The translations under genes were made by a program, and so were the position numbers. The notes under the pieces are model-generated. The model had not been told where the DNA came from. It was given only the letters and a program-made list of their open reading frames with translations, and did not search any database. Below, in pieces: positions 35,268-47,962 of a stretch of DNA of 64,000 bases. The stretch covers positions 310,001 through 374,000 of the forward strand of contig JBDOQK010000012.1 of assembly GCA_040437565.1 (NCBI GenBank), read 5' to 3'. Source of the stretch: Albugo candida. Taxonomy: Eukaryota; Oomycota; Peronosporomycetes; Albuginales. Each line of letters opens with the position of its first letter. Position 1 is the stretch's first letter.

Positions 35268-36455
35268 TTATAGTACCAATTCTTTTACGGTCTCCCAAGT
35301 GAAGTCGGCGTCATTGCGTCCAAAATGCCCATAAGTGGCAGTTTTGAGCATGATTGGTCGCTTTAATTTGAGATCACGCTGAATGACACCAGGACGCAGA
35401 TCAAAATTCTTCTTGATGACATCAATCAGGTCAGCATCGGTCAAACCTGACTTGACGGTTCCGTACGAGTCTACGTGGACGCTTAGTGGATGCGGTACAC
35501 CTATAGCGTACGAGAATTGCACTAGCAAACGTTGTGCAAGGCCTTGCGCTACGACTGATTTTGCAACCCAACGAGCTGCATAGGCAGCAGATCGGTCGAC
35601 CTTGGTAGTATCCTTACCAGAAAAAGCACCACCACCATGAGCTCCCCATCCTCCATAGGTATCGATGATGATTTTGCGTCCCGTAAGCCCAGCATCTCCA
35701 TGTGGACCACCGATAACAAAACGACCTGATGGATTCAAGTGGTAGATGGTGTGATCATCCAGATACTTTTCTGGAATAACGGCTTGAATCACATGCTTCA
35801 TCAAATCTGCAGCAATTTGCTCGTTTGTTACATCTTCAGTATGTTGAGTTGAGATAACAACAGTATGCACTCTCTGTGGAATCATACAGCCATTCAATTC
35901 CTTATATTCCACGGTGACTTGAGTCTTGCCATCCGGCAGAATCCAATCCAAAGTTCCGTTCTTGCGGACTTCAGTAAGACGCGATCCGAGCTTTGTAGCT
36001 AGAACGTGTGATAGCGGCATGAACTCATCCGTCTCATTAGTTGCATAGCCAAACATGATTCCTTGATCGCCTGCTCCGATCTCTTCTTCTGTCACAGCGT
36101 CCACAGATTGCGCAATGTCTGGAGATTGCTGTTCAACAGCCACAATCACATTAACAGTCTTGTAATCTAATCCTTTGGCCGGGTCATCATAACCGATTTC
36201 CTTGACTGTGTCACGGATGATTTTTTCATAATTGACGACGGCTTTGGTCGAGATTTCACCAAATATCATGATCATACCAGTTTTGGCGCAGGTCTCACAT
36301 GCAACACGTGAATTTGGATCCTCCATGATGCATGCGTCAAGAATGGCGTCGGAGATCTGGTCACATAATTTATCTGGATGACCTTCATTCACAGATTCGG
36401 AAGTAAATAAGAAAGTGCGGGCAGAGGTCTTTTCTACCGGATCCGATTGAGTCAT
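35268..36455 (-). CDS. S-adenosylmethionine synthetase
   Basis: Methionine adenosyltransferase that makes S-adenosylmethionine from methionine and ATP in the cytosol. Single exon, 395 residues, the usual length. The N-domain motif is [20 protein letters not shown]; the ATP-binding hexapeptide is GAGDQG in [15 protein letters not shown]; the phosphate loop is GGGAFSGKD. The C-terminus is [14 protein letters not shown]. All expected catalytic residues appear present. Start at ATG 36455 ([20 protein letters not shown]). High conservation makes this one of the surest calls. Confidence 0.98.
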   Translation of the reverse strand: MTQSDPVEKTSARTFLFTSESVNEGHPDKLCDQISDAILDACIMEDPNSRVACETCAKTGMIMIFGEISTKAVVNYEKIIRDTVKEIGYDDPAKGLDYKTVNVIVAVEQQSPDIAQSVDAVTEEEIGAGDQGIMFGYATNETDEFMPLSHVLATKLGSRLTEVRKNGTLDWILPDGKTQVTVEYKELNGCMIPQRVHTVVISTQHTEDVTNEQIAADLMKHVIQAVIPEKYLDDHTIYHLNPSGRFVIGGPHGDAGLTGRKIIIDTYGGWGAHGGGAFSGKDTTKVDRSAAYAARWVAKSVVAQGLAQRLLVQFSYAIGVPHPLSVHVDSYGTVKSGLTDADLIDVIKKNFDLRPGVIQRDLKLKRPIMLKTATYGHFGRNDADFTWETVKELVL

Positions 36456-38733
36456 AGTACTTGAAATTTCACGGGTTTGGTGAGCGAAAGTGTGCGAATT
36501 GCGAAATGAACAAAGTGTTCAGTGCGGGAGAAGGACTGGTCACAATGCTTTCGAAGCCTTTCGATCCAATCAAGTCGTGCACGGCTGCAAGTATCATACT
36601 TAAAGTATTGAGTAGGTAAACCAATCAGAGTCCGCATTATTGCCAGGTCATTTTGCAAAAGTACGGCTCTAATTAGAATTATTGAATGCTCATAAATTAC
36701 ATTTTTACGACTAAATGTATTCGTATATCATATCGTAGCCGTGTTCCAATCCATTCTACTTTCGTTAGCATGTTGACTAAAGTACTCCAACAATGGCTCA
36801 GAAGTACGTTCTAAACGAAGGGATCAAAAANNNNNNNNNNNNNNNNNNNNNNNNNNNNNNNNNNNNNNNNNNNNNNNNNNNNNNNNNNNNNNNNNNNNNN
36901 NNNNNNNNNNNNNNNNNNNNNNNNNNNNNNAGTAGGTAAACCAATCAGAGTCCGCATTATTGCCAGGTCATTTTGCAAAAGTACGGCTCTAATTAGAATT
37001 ATTGAATGCTCATAAATTACATTTTTACGACTAAATGTATTCGTATATCATATCGTAGCCGTGTTCCAATCCATTCTACTTTCGTTAGCATGTTGACTAA
37101 AGTACTCCAACAATGGCTCAGAAGTACGTTCTAAACGAAGGGATCAAAAATTAAAATAAGCGGAGCAACTATGTTCACCCACGCATATTTATAGTCTTGT
37201 TGCATTCTGCTTCTACCGTGGTAGTAGGGGATACATGACGCAACGCACGTTAAAAGCCTTCAGTACTCGTCTTTTCGCATTGTGTACGCGTTGCGTTTGA
37301 GAGGAAAGATGAAAAGTCCGGTTACGGCAACTTTATATTAAGTTCCGCCACTTATGGTGCAGGAACTACTGATATGACATAGCTTTCGTAATAAATAGCT
37401 GACAATTTTGTTCGTGGCACATAGTACCCGCATTGAACATCATTAGGTTCCGAATAGGATCGGTTACTGTAGCGAGTATAATCCATATTGACACGACGAG
37501 CTATTTCTCCGCAAAATTTCAAAGCCAATCCGACTTGCAAATTTACCGCATTACACACTATGCTACATACAGCTCCGCTCAGTTAGAACATGAGACGTTT
37601 AGACTATCATGACACTCTTTTTTCAACAAAATATCGGATCGAGTTGCAAGTATGCTGCTCTTGTTATGGAGTAACTTCACAGCACTTACTAACGCTTGTA
37701 ATAATTGAAATTCTGCTTCGTCACGTCGATGGATCTCAAGGCGTAGCCGTAAAAGCAGTACATGACATGCTGTAGTTCTTAGGGAAGTAAGTACGGCTCA
37801 AGTAAATCACGGATCGTTGCTATCATCATAACGCAGCAACCATATACGACGCACATAAACGCACTCATAGTCGTAAGTAGAATAGTCAATCTATCAGTAG
37901 TGATGCACGTGCACGATGAGTTCTCGTTGAGAGAGCTCAATAATATGAAGTTCTCCGCCCCGAACATATTGTCGTCAATATTGCTGGGAGACCGGCTACA
38001 ATGAGTGGCGCGATGAGCTACGATATAGAAGGCCTAACAACGTACGAAGCTGCTGAGGCGGCATGTCATAAAAAGCAACTTTACGAAGGCTCAAAGAAGA
38101 TTGGCATACACAATATGTTTCAATGTTGTGCATACTACGGTGGAAGCAAACAAACAGCTAAGGAAAAAAACAAGCAAAAAATTACGAAATCAAGATTCTA
38201 GCAGATTGGCCGGTAACCTCTCGGACTTCTTGTCATGTGACCAAGATGCTTCTCTTCGGTCAAATAGTCCCCAATGAAACCGTACATTCTCAATTTGATT
38301 CTGAAGTCAGAGTCTGACCATATTGGTGACATTTGCGTTCCTCAAATACAATTTGCTAATGTCAACTATCTAAGGTGACCTTGCTTTTTATCATAAAAAA
38401 CTCACCGATTAATGGTCCGCTTTGCCCAAATCGCCCAATTTCCACTCCGGATGATCAGAAAAAAACAAAGATAGATTGCGGTACGGCTTGGTGCATTACA
38501 CGATTCACAATACCGCTTCTCCTTGCTTGCGCGTCTGTCATCTCTTCGTACAGGGGTAAATGGAGAGGTAGCTGCTCCCTGAGATGCGACATTACTTAGT
38601 TGCCTGAGAACTGATCGATCAAAAAATCACAATTGGCAGTGCGATCAGAGGAAACCACACAAATTGAGGTTAATGCCTGATATGATGTTGACCTTGTTCA
38701 CTACCATCTCTGAACCAGTACTTGAGTGCATCA
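36456..38733. other. Gene-poor stretch with an assembly duplication
   Basis: About 2.3 kb upstream of the SAM synthetase gene. 36611-36830 is repeated exactly at 36931-37150 around an N run. Small frames at 37352-37558 (-) and 38001-38201 (+) are Cys-containing but have no signal peptide or known domain. No confident gene. Confidence 0.35.
36831..36930. other. Assembly gap (100 N) flanked by a 220-bp exact duplication
   Basis: 36611-36830 equals 36931-37150, all non-coding. Overlapping contig ends are the likely cause. Confidence 0.9.
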
Positions 38734-39803
38734 ATGCCTTCACTTCGCGCGTCTATTTCCATCTCTCAGCGTACGCTATTGTCCTCCAAATGCAAATACC
38801 CCGTGTCACGTCGGCATATTAGTCAGCATGCATGTCCATACTTGAATCAAAATCCGCTAACGTCGTGCTGCGACCGCATCTATCGCGCGCCAAAATCACA
38901 ACCTTTTTTTACGAAAAATGTGATGCAGATACGATCGTTCGTAGGCAATGTGGAATATCCAAAAATCGAAGGCTCTAGTCTAGACTTGACGAAAAATATG
39001 CTGAAAATCGGGAAGTTGCTCTCGATTCCGACCGCTCCTCTGTATCTTACAAAGCTGAAACTAGAATACGCAATCACACACATGGAGACCCAAGAAGAGA
39101 TTCAACTCATGCAAGAATTGCTTTTGTTATGTGATACAAAATGCGTGTATCCAAGCACGTATGTCATCGGCACCTTTATTAATTCTTGTCTTCGAAATGA
39201 TTTGGCAGAAACAGCACTTCAGTTCCTCCGACAAGCTCGCTCTCTTGAAAAGTATCTTCCTGGAAAAAGCCTTGTCCGTGTCCTGCGGCATTACACTGAG
39301 CTGATTGATGCATCTGATGAAGATGAAGCGAAAATAGAAGAATATGAAGCGATCATCGACGAATTGGTAGCTAAAATGGATACATTGACAAGTCCAATTT
39401 CAATGATATGTTATCTATTCAAAATTGAGAATGCTAAGCGTCGAGGAGACACCAAACTTGCAGTACAAATTGCAAAAGAAGCGGCTGATGAAAAAGCAAT
39501 CAACGCGCATATGATTCTGAAGCTACTGGAGCCCATCGACGAAGACGAAAATATTGAAGAAAAGGTAAGAAGTCATCTCAATACTTGTGTATGAGCATCT
39601 CATTTCTTTTTCTCGTGAAGTTTCGGGTGGCAAAGTACTTGATGTCTAAGGGAGATGTGTATTCGAATGAGAAACTAGAAGTGTTTTTGCAACGAGCTGG
39701 TACGCAATTTCAGAAGCCTTCTAGTTTGAAGGGGCAAACGATGACGGACAAAAGGAGTGCCGAATTAAGAAAACATAAAGGAAACCATGCATCCACTGAT
39801 TGA
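38734..39803 (+). CDS. Mitochondrial-type helical-repeat protein (PPR/TPR-like), intact copy
   Basis: Two exons, 38734 to about 39565 and about 39621 to 39803, joined by a 56-bp intron (DENIEEK to FRVAKYLMSKGD). The frame is open from 38722 but the first ATG is at 38734. The N-terminus MPSLRASISISQRTLLSSKC is rich in Ser, Arg and Lys, typical of mitochondrial import. The body is all-helical: TYVIGTFINSCLRNDLAETA followed by LQFLRQARSLEKYL, and IENAKRRGDTKLAVQIAKEA, resembling ~35-residue PPR/TPR units, although no canonical signature is certain. A Lys/Arg-rich tail ends the protein. Two decayed copies lie at 44215-45010 and 54400-55235, so this locus is the likely functional source. Confidence 0.75.
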
Positions 39804-42166
39804 GATTTGAAGTCGTAATCGAAATATCACAAACGGTCGACGCAAATGTCACTAGAACAGATAGTTTTGTTAATGAGGTGGACACAACATCGGACTCTAA
39901 TAAAAACATCGACTTGAAAGTTGGAACGTCAACATGTAGTCCATTGTATGCAACACATATGTCGAGCTTTATCATAAGAACAAGCGCTATCATTTTCCGT
40001 ACATATGAATTTCTCATGATGTTGAAGCGGAGCTGAATGCAATAAACCATCTCGTTACCGAATGGTCAAAAATTATACCCCAAAGGCTTTATGCTTCTCC
40101 CTCTTAATGATGCTGATTGAGAAATAAGTTTGGCTTCTTTCGCACATTTAGTCTGTGATATTGACGCAAAGCGCAATAGCGTACCCTACAAGCCAGAAGT
40201 TCAAAAGGAGACGCTCTAGAATTCGCAATCTATACGGGGAGGAAAACATCAAACAGCGGTATCTGAGTTTTTTGCTAGCAATGCGAGAATGGGTCGATTA
40301 GCCTAAAGATGACCTGTGTTGTGTTCTTGCCAGTNNNNNNNNNNNNNNNNNNNNNNNNNNNNNNNNNNNNNNNNNNNNNNNNNNNNNNNNNNNNNNNNNN
40401 NNNNNNNNNNNNNNNNNNNNNNNNNNNNNNNNNNGCTAGCAATGCGAGAATGGGTCGATTAGCCTAAAGATGACCTGTGTTGTGTTCTTGCCAGTAAATC
40501 ACGGCCTAGATTCAAACAAGCGCCCATCCACGCTTGATCGGCGCCTTACTAACCTGGATAGGCAATCTCTAACGAAGAATGCCGAACCGCATTCTAATCC
40601 TTTGGAGAAAATAGCGTTCCGAACACCTGAGGAAAATAGGGCTGTACTGGTATGGCGTTTACCACCACTGCACTCACATTGAATGAACCAAGCCACGACT
40701 ATTCTGAAACGTTAATGGAAGCTCTCAACGTGTGTATTATTCACGGAGGTATAATTGACCTTCCTAGACCAAGGAAGCCTCATTGCAAAACTGCTCCCTA
40801 CGCCCGATCTGAGCGGCGTCATTCGAGAGCTTCTTCAACTCTCTTGAAGATGCCGTCCGTTCCGAATATGTTTATCGAGCCTTTCATCATGTTGGGGCAT
40901 GCATCGTGAAATATGAACGTACAGCAGAAGATGCTCCCGAAGGTTTCACATACTCGGCGCTACTTTGATGATGGTCCGAGATTAGAGCTGCAACGTACCG
41001 TAGAAAGTCAGAGATCCCCACAACATGACCGAACCGCTTCAAAAAGAAAGTGATCTTCGCTTCCGTCAATTACATGCGAAATAAACATAGGTTTTTGTTG
41101 TCAATAAAGTCGTGCGAGGCCCAACTATAGCAGATTTTGAGATACTTTAACGTATCAAAGGTTTCCGGAGCGTTTAGAAGCGCGCAATAGCATTTGCAGC
41201 ACGCCCATTGCACTTAGCGCATTCGCGCCTGCTCTTCCTGTTACAAAAATCACCCCTGTCACTCAAAATTAAACATCATTATCTGAACGCAAATACCCGA
41301 TACGCAATAATGAGTAGGTAGGATATTGGCATACATAGACGCATTGGATCAGAATGATGTCCTTACAACGTCATCAGAAAAAAATGCCGAACAGATAGAA
41401 ACATGCCAGAATATCGAAGGAGCTCTATCTCGCATTTAGACGTTAATAGGCATCTTGACTTTCCTGGATATCTGGTCGGAATGCCAAGCGGTCAGGCTCG
41501 TACGCTGGCCTCGATATTGCAAATCTACTCGCCCCAAGCACACGCTGGTCGCTGTTGTCGAGAATCAATTAAAGATCTGCTTGATACTTGGTCATAAGAA
41601 TGCCTTACGCAAATTCTTCCGATAGGTTTCAACAGCTCCTTCAAGGCGGCATGAAAATATACCAAAAAGCATTGATAGCAAAATTTTGTGCTTTGATGCA
41701 GTGCTTTTCTTCTTGCCTCGACTTCCGCAAACAAAATCGCAATCACTGAGAAGCAGACCATCACAACCTCAGTGTATGTATCGATTCAAATTGGACCATG
41801 TTCGAGGCTTTGGTACGTAATACTTGCGTCGTCACAGCATGGCAAAAACTATGCACTAAAGCCAAATTCTATCTTTCCTTAGCTGTAAGAGAAAGCTTAA
41901 TCGTTAGTACTAACACAGTTGTTGATAACATACTACGGTGACGGCAGCATCAAATGTGCTAGCAGGAAAAAAGAGACCGCGAGGATTATTTCTTACACAA
42001 AATGGTTTAGACTGAACTTTCAGCACATCCCCACGGTCGCTCTTAATCGTACGGTCAGCATGAGCAACATTGCAAGGTAAAGCGAAAGTTTTATCAGGTC
42101 AATGCATCTAATATCCCTAATATAACAAACGTAGTTGTACTCCGTTTATTCACTTATATATATTGA
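39804..42166. other. Gene-poor stretch with coding-like relics
   Basis: About 2.4 kb holding one N run and short ORFs. Around 40,770-40,970 (+) a frame with FNSLEDAVRSEYVYRAFHHV has protein-like composition but is bounded by stops. Near 41,190-41,240 (-) about 20 bases resemble the inner part of the 153-bp repeat found beside the other two transporters. I see no intact gene. Confidence 0.35.
40335..40434. other. Assembly gap (100 N) flanked by a 61-bp exact duplication
   Basis: 40274-40334 equals 40435-40495, non-coding. Likely overlapping contig ends. Confidence 0.9.
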
Positions 42167-43873
42167 TTAGCCAGTGCCTCCCCGTACTAATCCGGCGATA
42201 TCATCGATTCCGAGACCCAATGCTAGGAAAAACATTGCGAAAAAAGCAAAAAAAAGAACGAATGGAGCGATGTCAGTGTACCCACCAAACGCTCGTAGTT
42301 GTTGTGCATCCAGCTTCTGATGCGGTAGTAAAGGGACAGCTACAGCACTAAGTCCGTTGATTAGTGCTAGGGTACATACTGAGAGCGTCATTTGTGAAAT
42401 AGTATTTGGCGATTCGGAATTCAGCCATGAGACATCACTACTCATCTTCCTGCAAATTGTACGCATTATTGTCGAAATATTACAGCAAAAGGATGAAAAA
42501 AGCCCTGATGTTGCGCCCTCCAGTCCATCTTCAGCCAGTTCTACTGCAGGTACTAGAGCAAATGTATAAAGTATCCCCCCGGAGATTCCTGTCAAAAGTT
42601 GAATAGAATAGTAAAAAATCTCGTTGCGCATAGCCCGCACGTGAAGCACCAGTAAGTTTCGTATAAGATCGATTGCGGCAGCAAACAAGAATCCACAGAG
42701 CGCAAAACGACGCCACGAGCTATTCATCCACCAAGTTTTCCAAGCTAGCATTACCATCAAGTATATGACAACACGTCCTGTGAGAATGTAAATCTCGGTT
42801 GAAGGCTCGGGATCGACTAAACGTGCTATAAATTTAGTTGCGCTGGAAATATCAAACTTAAGTGTTGCCATCGCAAAAGCCAGAAACAAGGCCACTTGCC
42901 ATACTGCGCGCTGATGACACATTCGAAAAAAGCGCTGCATTTGTTGTCCGCGAATGTTGATAAGATCAACATCAGATAGCCTGTTGTCACAATTAGTGCC
43001 ATGAACAGCGTCTTCTTCCGCTTGATAGATGATAAGGGGAATCACAGCCAAACAAATAATACATAGAGTGCCATATATCCAGGCTGAGTGAATTCGGGGA
43101 AAAAAATCACCTGTCGATGCATCGTATTTTAGCACAATAGCTGTGAAGCATGCACAAACGCATTCGATGATTGTACGAAAGAGAAGGTAATTGATCAGTA
43201 TGGTCCCTCGCGTTCGCAAGGGTTCTCTTTGCGATAGCTCAATGATCCGAGCTTCAGTTGCGACCTTAAGAAGTACAATGCCAGCGATACATATTGGGAT
43301 CAACGTCATATATACATACAAGACATGAGCAGCCGTATACTTTGAGCTCACAGTATTCGCATTTACAGCTGTCGATAGTGCTGTGAGGCTGGTCAAAGCG
43401 AGTGCGGCAATGATAGCGCCGATGACCATGTAAGGCTTTCTTCGATATTTGCCAACAGGAACAGAATCTGATAGTAATCCAAAGAAAAACCCCAGCGATG
43501 TTGGTAAGCTGACAAGACAAAACGGGCCGAATGGAGGCTCATCGAAATGAAGGCCCAAACTGCTGGGGAGGGAAGGGCGCAAGCAATATCGAATCATTGA
43601 GTTAACTGAGCAGGAAGCGAACGCAGCGGCCAAAAGACCGTACTGATTTTTGGAAAATAAAAACACTTCTCCACCCCCACGAAGCGCTCCTAGTTGTTCG
43701 TAATTAAAAAATTTCGCACCTGCTACAAAACGCTTATAATGATCAAATGGCATTTCACTCCATTGAGTCCCAGAGTCTGAATCTGACAATTTTTTATGAT
43801 GATGAGTTTCTCCGCTCAAAACGTTGTAATTGCCAGATATTCGTTTTGGGCTCAACTCGATGGACAGAGCCAT
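42167..43873 (-). CDS. Folate-biopterin transporter (FBT)-like membrane carrier, copy 1
   Basis: Multipass carrier of the major facilitator superfamily, 568 residues from a single exon starting at ATG 43873. After a ~60-residue hydrophilic N-terminus comes the shared segment RFVAGAKFFNYEQLGALRGG, then about twelve hydrophobic helices. The loop between helices 2 and 3 contains LLSDSVPVGKYRRKPYMVIG, like the RRKPY motif of FBT proteins. Other landmarks are ATEARIIELSQREPLRTRGT, FRMCHQRAVWQVALFLAFAM and an amphipathic VELAEDGLEGATSGLFSSF near the last third. Two close paralogues are at 48070-49986 and 52291-53988. FBT expansions are known in oomycetes; the substrate (folate, pterin or S-adenosylmethionine-like) cannot be told from sequence. 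Confidence 0.85.
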   Translation of the reverse strand: MALSIELSPKRISGNYNVLSGETHHHKKLSDSDSGTQWSEMPFDHYKRFVAGAKFFNYEQLGALRGGGEVFLFSKNQYGLLAAAFASCSVNSMIRYCLRPSLPSSLGLHFDEPPFGPFCLVSLPTSLGFFFGLLSDSVPVGKYRRKPYMVIGAIIAALALTSLTALSTAVNANTVSSKYTAAHVLYVYMTLIPICIAGIVLLKVATEARIIELSQREPLRTRGTILINYLLFRTIIECVCACFTAIVLKYDASTGDFFPRIHSAWIYGTLCIICLAVIPLIIYQAEEDAVHGTNCDNRLSDVDLINIRGQQMQRFFRMCHQRAVWQVALFLAFAMATLKFDISSATKFIARLVDPEPSTEIYILTGRVVIYLMVMLAWKTWWMNSSWRRFALCGFLFAAAIDLIRNLLVLHVRAMRNEIFYYSIQLLTGISGGILYTFALVPAVELAEDGLEGATSGLFSSFCCNISTIMRTICRKMSSDVSWLNSESPNTISQMTLSVCTLALINGLSAVAVPLLPHQKLDAQQLRAFGGYTDIAPFVLFFAFFAMFFLALGLGIDDIAGLVRGGTG

Positions 43874-43982
43874 TGAAAGAGATTGATTCCAATTTGAGAT
43901 TGACCTTTGGATTCATTCCATAAATCGTGATGATGGGTGCAGGGCGCAATGCCTGTGTGCGTGAGCTTAGGGACTCTAGGGG

Positions 43983-44002
43983 CCTGTATCCCTACACCTC
44001 AC
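43983..44002 (-). promoter_or_regulatory. Shared upstream motif, transporter copy 1
   Basis: On the minus strand this reads gtgaggtgtagggatacagg, about 110 bp before the start of transporter 1. A close match (ggtgtaggggatacaag) lies at a similar distance before transporter 2. It could be a conserved promoter element or simply leftover similarity from the duplication. Confidence 0.35.
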
Positions 44003-44214
44003 TCTCCATTTGAAAAATATATAGTTGGAATATTTGTTAGGGGCGTATTTTTCGGTAGGCAGCATAAATGTATAGATACAACTCGTTCGCAGGTCGACAG
44101 GCGAGAAGCTTGCGTGTCTCTCGGTATGGACAGTTGCGACGACAAAAGTACAGTACAATGAGTCTTGTAGAATACATTATACAAGTACTCACCTAATATA
44201 AAGTTCAACTGACC

Positions 44215-45010
44215 ATGAATTCTTCGCTTGCACCTCTTGGCATAGCCCATATTTCGCGATTTTTACGCCAGACATCTGAGCTCGAGAGCATTAGACCATC
44301 CCACGCCATGCAGACAATGCGAATAGCATATGTAAGCAATACAAAATTTGAATGCTCTAATCTAGATTCGACGAACAATTGGATCAAAACTGCGCTGATT
44401 TGAATTCTGACCGCTGTTTATCTCACAAAGCCGAACCTAGAGTGCGCAATTAGACACGTGAAGACCCTCTTCTATTGTTTGATGCAAATAACATTGATGT
44501 TGATTTAGCAGGAAGCGCGATCCATTCCACCGCAAACTCGATAGTAATCACCAACTTTTATGAAGTATGAATACCAGTCAATGTGACTGAATGAAAAGTG
44601 TTACTCACCAAGCTGAAGTTTACTTCGTGTCTTGCACCATAAGATAAGTCTTATGCAGAAATCAATAGAGGTGAAGCAAAGCGACAACCACATAGAGCGA
44701 TCTATAAGGAGATACGTCAGAAGTTTGGCCCGTATTATAATAGCATCAACCGAGATTGAGAATGCCAAGCGTAGCAGAAACTGTCAACTTGCAATGCAAA
44801 TTAAACGACGAGTTTCTGATGAAAATGCAGTTATTGCACACACGATGAAGCGAATAAAGACTAGACATTCGAAAAACGAAAGTAATAATCGAATACTTGC
44901 ATTCAGACTCTCTTTTCTGCTCGTGAAGCTTCACATGGCAAGCTCCTTGATATTTATGCGATAGGTTTATCGGAATAAGTGGCTGAAAGTGTATTGAAAA
45001 ATTGCTAATA
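44215..45010 (+). pseudogene. Decayed copy of the helical-repeat gene (copy 2)
   Basis: The DNA can be followed along the intact gene at 38734-39803. The segment 44,300-44,470 matches the region encoding YPKIEGSSLDLTKN to LKLEYAITHMET. The segment 44,730-44,870 matches IENAKRRGDTKLAVQIAKEA (here IENAKRSRNCQLAMQI). The segment 44,910-45,000 matches the second exon start, even keeping the ctcgtgaag acceptor. Stops, frame shifts and a large deletion between 44,470 and 44,700 abolish the protein. It stands head to head with transporter 1, 342 bp from its start codon. Confidence 0.8.
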
Positions 45011-46354
45011 CACAGTAGCAAAGCTATTTCACTTCATAACGACAAGCAGCGACAGAGAAATAAGCCACGATTGTGCCAGACCAGTTCGGTCTTATCAATT
45101 CGATTCAGATGCAGGAAGGAGCGCCGAAGCAAAAAATCGGACGGCTGCTTCATGCTGTTACCCAGGAGGTACATATAGCTCTCACTTCTCTGGTTTGACT
45201 CTGTTTGTAGTACGCCCCTCTTAGCGACTTCGCTTGGTTACGAGCGCACAATTAAACGTTGGATGACGTAATCTTTTGGAGCTCTTGCTGCTACTTGTGA
45301 ACAAGCAGACACGCACTGCTGGTCGTCACATCTATTTAATCGTCAACAAAGCAAAATCCGTCGGCTCAATACGTTTAGCCAAACTTGAAGCTACAAATGC
45401 TTTCATTCAATGTGACCATCTTTATGAGCCCTCTAGATGCCGGAAACATGAGCTTGTTTATAGCCCTGGCTGCCAAGCTTCTGCCTCGACGTACCGTCGA
45501 TCGCTTTGATCAGCTTCTGCAACGGTCGCTAAGGCTTTGTACAAGCTACCATCATAGTTTTCCCGTGCATCGCCCTAATCAGATATATCTCCCCGACACA
45601 ACATATGTTCTTCTCTCTCAATGTCGATATTCTTGCAGTATGCGGTGGACCAAGTCAGCAAGATCGTCTGTTAAACAAACTACCACAACGCCTTTAGTAG
45701 TAATGTACAAATAGCTCGGACGGCTGTAGTGACGGAAGTTCGCAACGCAATGAAGTGCAATTTTGACGTGCCGTACTAGGATGGAAATCTGTATGCATAA
45801 TTGTGCCAATTCTTTTTAGCCATTTTAATGCTACTAGAACGATCCCGATCCTTTTTTCGAAACTGTTCAGCTTGAAATCATATTTTGCACATTACCGGAT
45901 GGTTGGTTTGACATGTACAACTCTTTGAAAGACTATACTGTCAGGCGGTATATGATCAACACTCACAGGTCGCTTCATGCAATCTCAATTATATGTATAT
46001 GTACCAATGCAGACAGGTTCAAATCATCTCAATGGTATTGTTCGAACCCCACGCCCGTATTCACCACGAAAAGAAATTGTTGGTTTACGAGGTATTTCCA
46101 TGCAACACGTACACTAGTCCGTGGTCTTGTAGAACTGTCCGTACAGATCAAAATCTCTTCTTCCATGTACGACCGCGTGAGGTCTGGCAACGCGAGTAGA
46201 CAATTGCAACATTGCGATTCAGGACGCTGGATACCTTGGAGTGATAATACTTCTCGTCCATTCTACTCATTATGGCTTATCTTTGATGCCTCACTACCAG
46301 CAATAGCTGATGGCAAAAATGATCTGATCACTTCGATGATCGAGCGTCTTCTAT

Positions 46355-46454
46355 NNNNNNNNNNNNNNNNNNNNNNNNNNNNNNNNNNNNNNNNNNNNNN
46401 NNNNNNNNNNNNNNNNNNNNNNNNNNNNNNNNNNNNNNNNNNNNNNNNNNNNNN
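46355..46454. other. Assembly gap (100 N) flanked by a 123-bp exact duplication
   Basis: 46232-46354 equals 46455-46577, non-coding. Confidence 0.9.
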
Positions 46455-46855
46455 TACCTTGGAGTGATAATACTTCTCGTCCATTCTACTCATTATGGCT
46501 TATCTTTGATGCCTCACTACCAGCAATAGCTGATGGCAAAAATGATCTGATCACTTCGATGATCGAGCGTCTTCTATTCCCTATTGTGAGAATGCCCGGG
46601 GGACCGAACAACTGCTATTACCAAGTTACCGAATTTGTCATTTTTTTCACACATGATATCATCATTTATCATTCATTATTGGCAGTGTTTCAATCATCAT
46701 ACATCACGCAGATGCAATAATACAAATCATATATCGTATCCCACAAATGCAAGACATCATACCAATCAGACATAACTGCATTAAAGGGCATGACATCGTC
46801 TTTGACTGTGGCTGCATAACACAATATCAATGTGCTCACGATATAGCACAAACTC

Positions 46856-46955
46856 NNNNNNNNNNNNNNNNNNNNNNNNNNNNNNNNNNNNNNNNNNNNN
46901 NNNNNNNNNNNNNNNNNNNNNNNNNNNNNNNNNNNNNNNNNNNNNNNNNNNNNNN
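46856..46955. other. Assembly gap (100 N) flanked by a 130-bp exact duplication
   Basis: 46726-46855 equals 46956-47085, non-coding. It lies only about 400 bp after the previous gap, suggesting a hard-to-assemble repeat-like patch. Confidence 0.9.
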
Positions 46956-47962
46956 ATCATATATCGTATCCCACAAATGCAAGACATCATACCAATCAGA
47001 CATAACTGCATTAAAGGGCATGACATCGTCTTTGACTGTGGCTGCATAACACAATATCAATGTGCTCACGATATAGCACAAACTCCCTTGAACAAGCTTT
47101 TGGAGGATGTAAATCCATTCTTAGTCGTTGCTGCTTCACACCCTCATTTGATTACTCGATTAGCTTCGTGTCATAGTGAAAGGCACAAATAAGGTCTCGT
47201 GCGGACAAGTTGATTTGATGGAGTTGAACTTTTGATAGGAATTATAGTGCACTTTCTGCTAAATAAATCTAAGGAAAACTTTGTAGAGGTTTTAATGACG
47301 CACGTACTTGAATACACGTATTTTGCATGACACAACAAAACTGATTTCAGGTTCGGCTTTGTAAGATATGGAGGAGTGGCATTGTTCGTCGAAGTCAGAC
47401 TGGTGCCTTTGATCTTGTTCGCAACTATTCAACTAAAGCAGGGATATATATATTGAATATTGCTTACAGACAAGAATGTTGAATTGGCTATGTTCTCGAA
47501 AGGATTTAGTTCTTTAATTTGCTCATTCGTCTCTGCTGCTCTTTGTATAATTCGCAACAAGTTGAGACTTTAGCGTGCGAAGTAAACGTACAATGTTTGA
47601 TGATCTAAACAGGGATAAGTATATGTATGCTGATATAAGTGTCGACATGCCAAGAAATGAATGCTCTCACTTGAAACGAGAATACTTGGCCTGATCAACT
47701 GATACTCTTTTGGCAATAAAGCATTCTGATGATCTTTACCTCCTGTAGCCAGTTCTATTAGCCGCGTTTTAGTTAAAGTGATTCACATTACCTTACGCCA
47801 AAGAAAAAGTGAATTGAAGGAATCGATGCTGATTAAAGGAATATAGTTGGCGACTACTTGATCTATGCCTATGGACCTGCATACAAGTGCGCATCGATAC
47901 AATTGTAGCGTATATCGCAAGATACGATCCCTATACATTTCCTTCATGTATGGAGTGAGAGA

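Noticed and set aside
37352-38201. Small Cys-containing ORFs as secreted effector candidates
   Set aside because: No convincing signal peptide, no RXLR, CHxC or CCG-type pattern, and no supporting exon structure.
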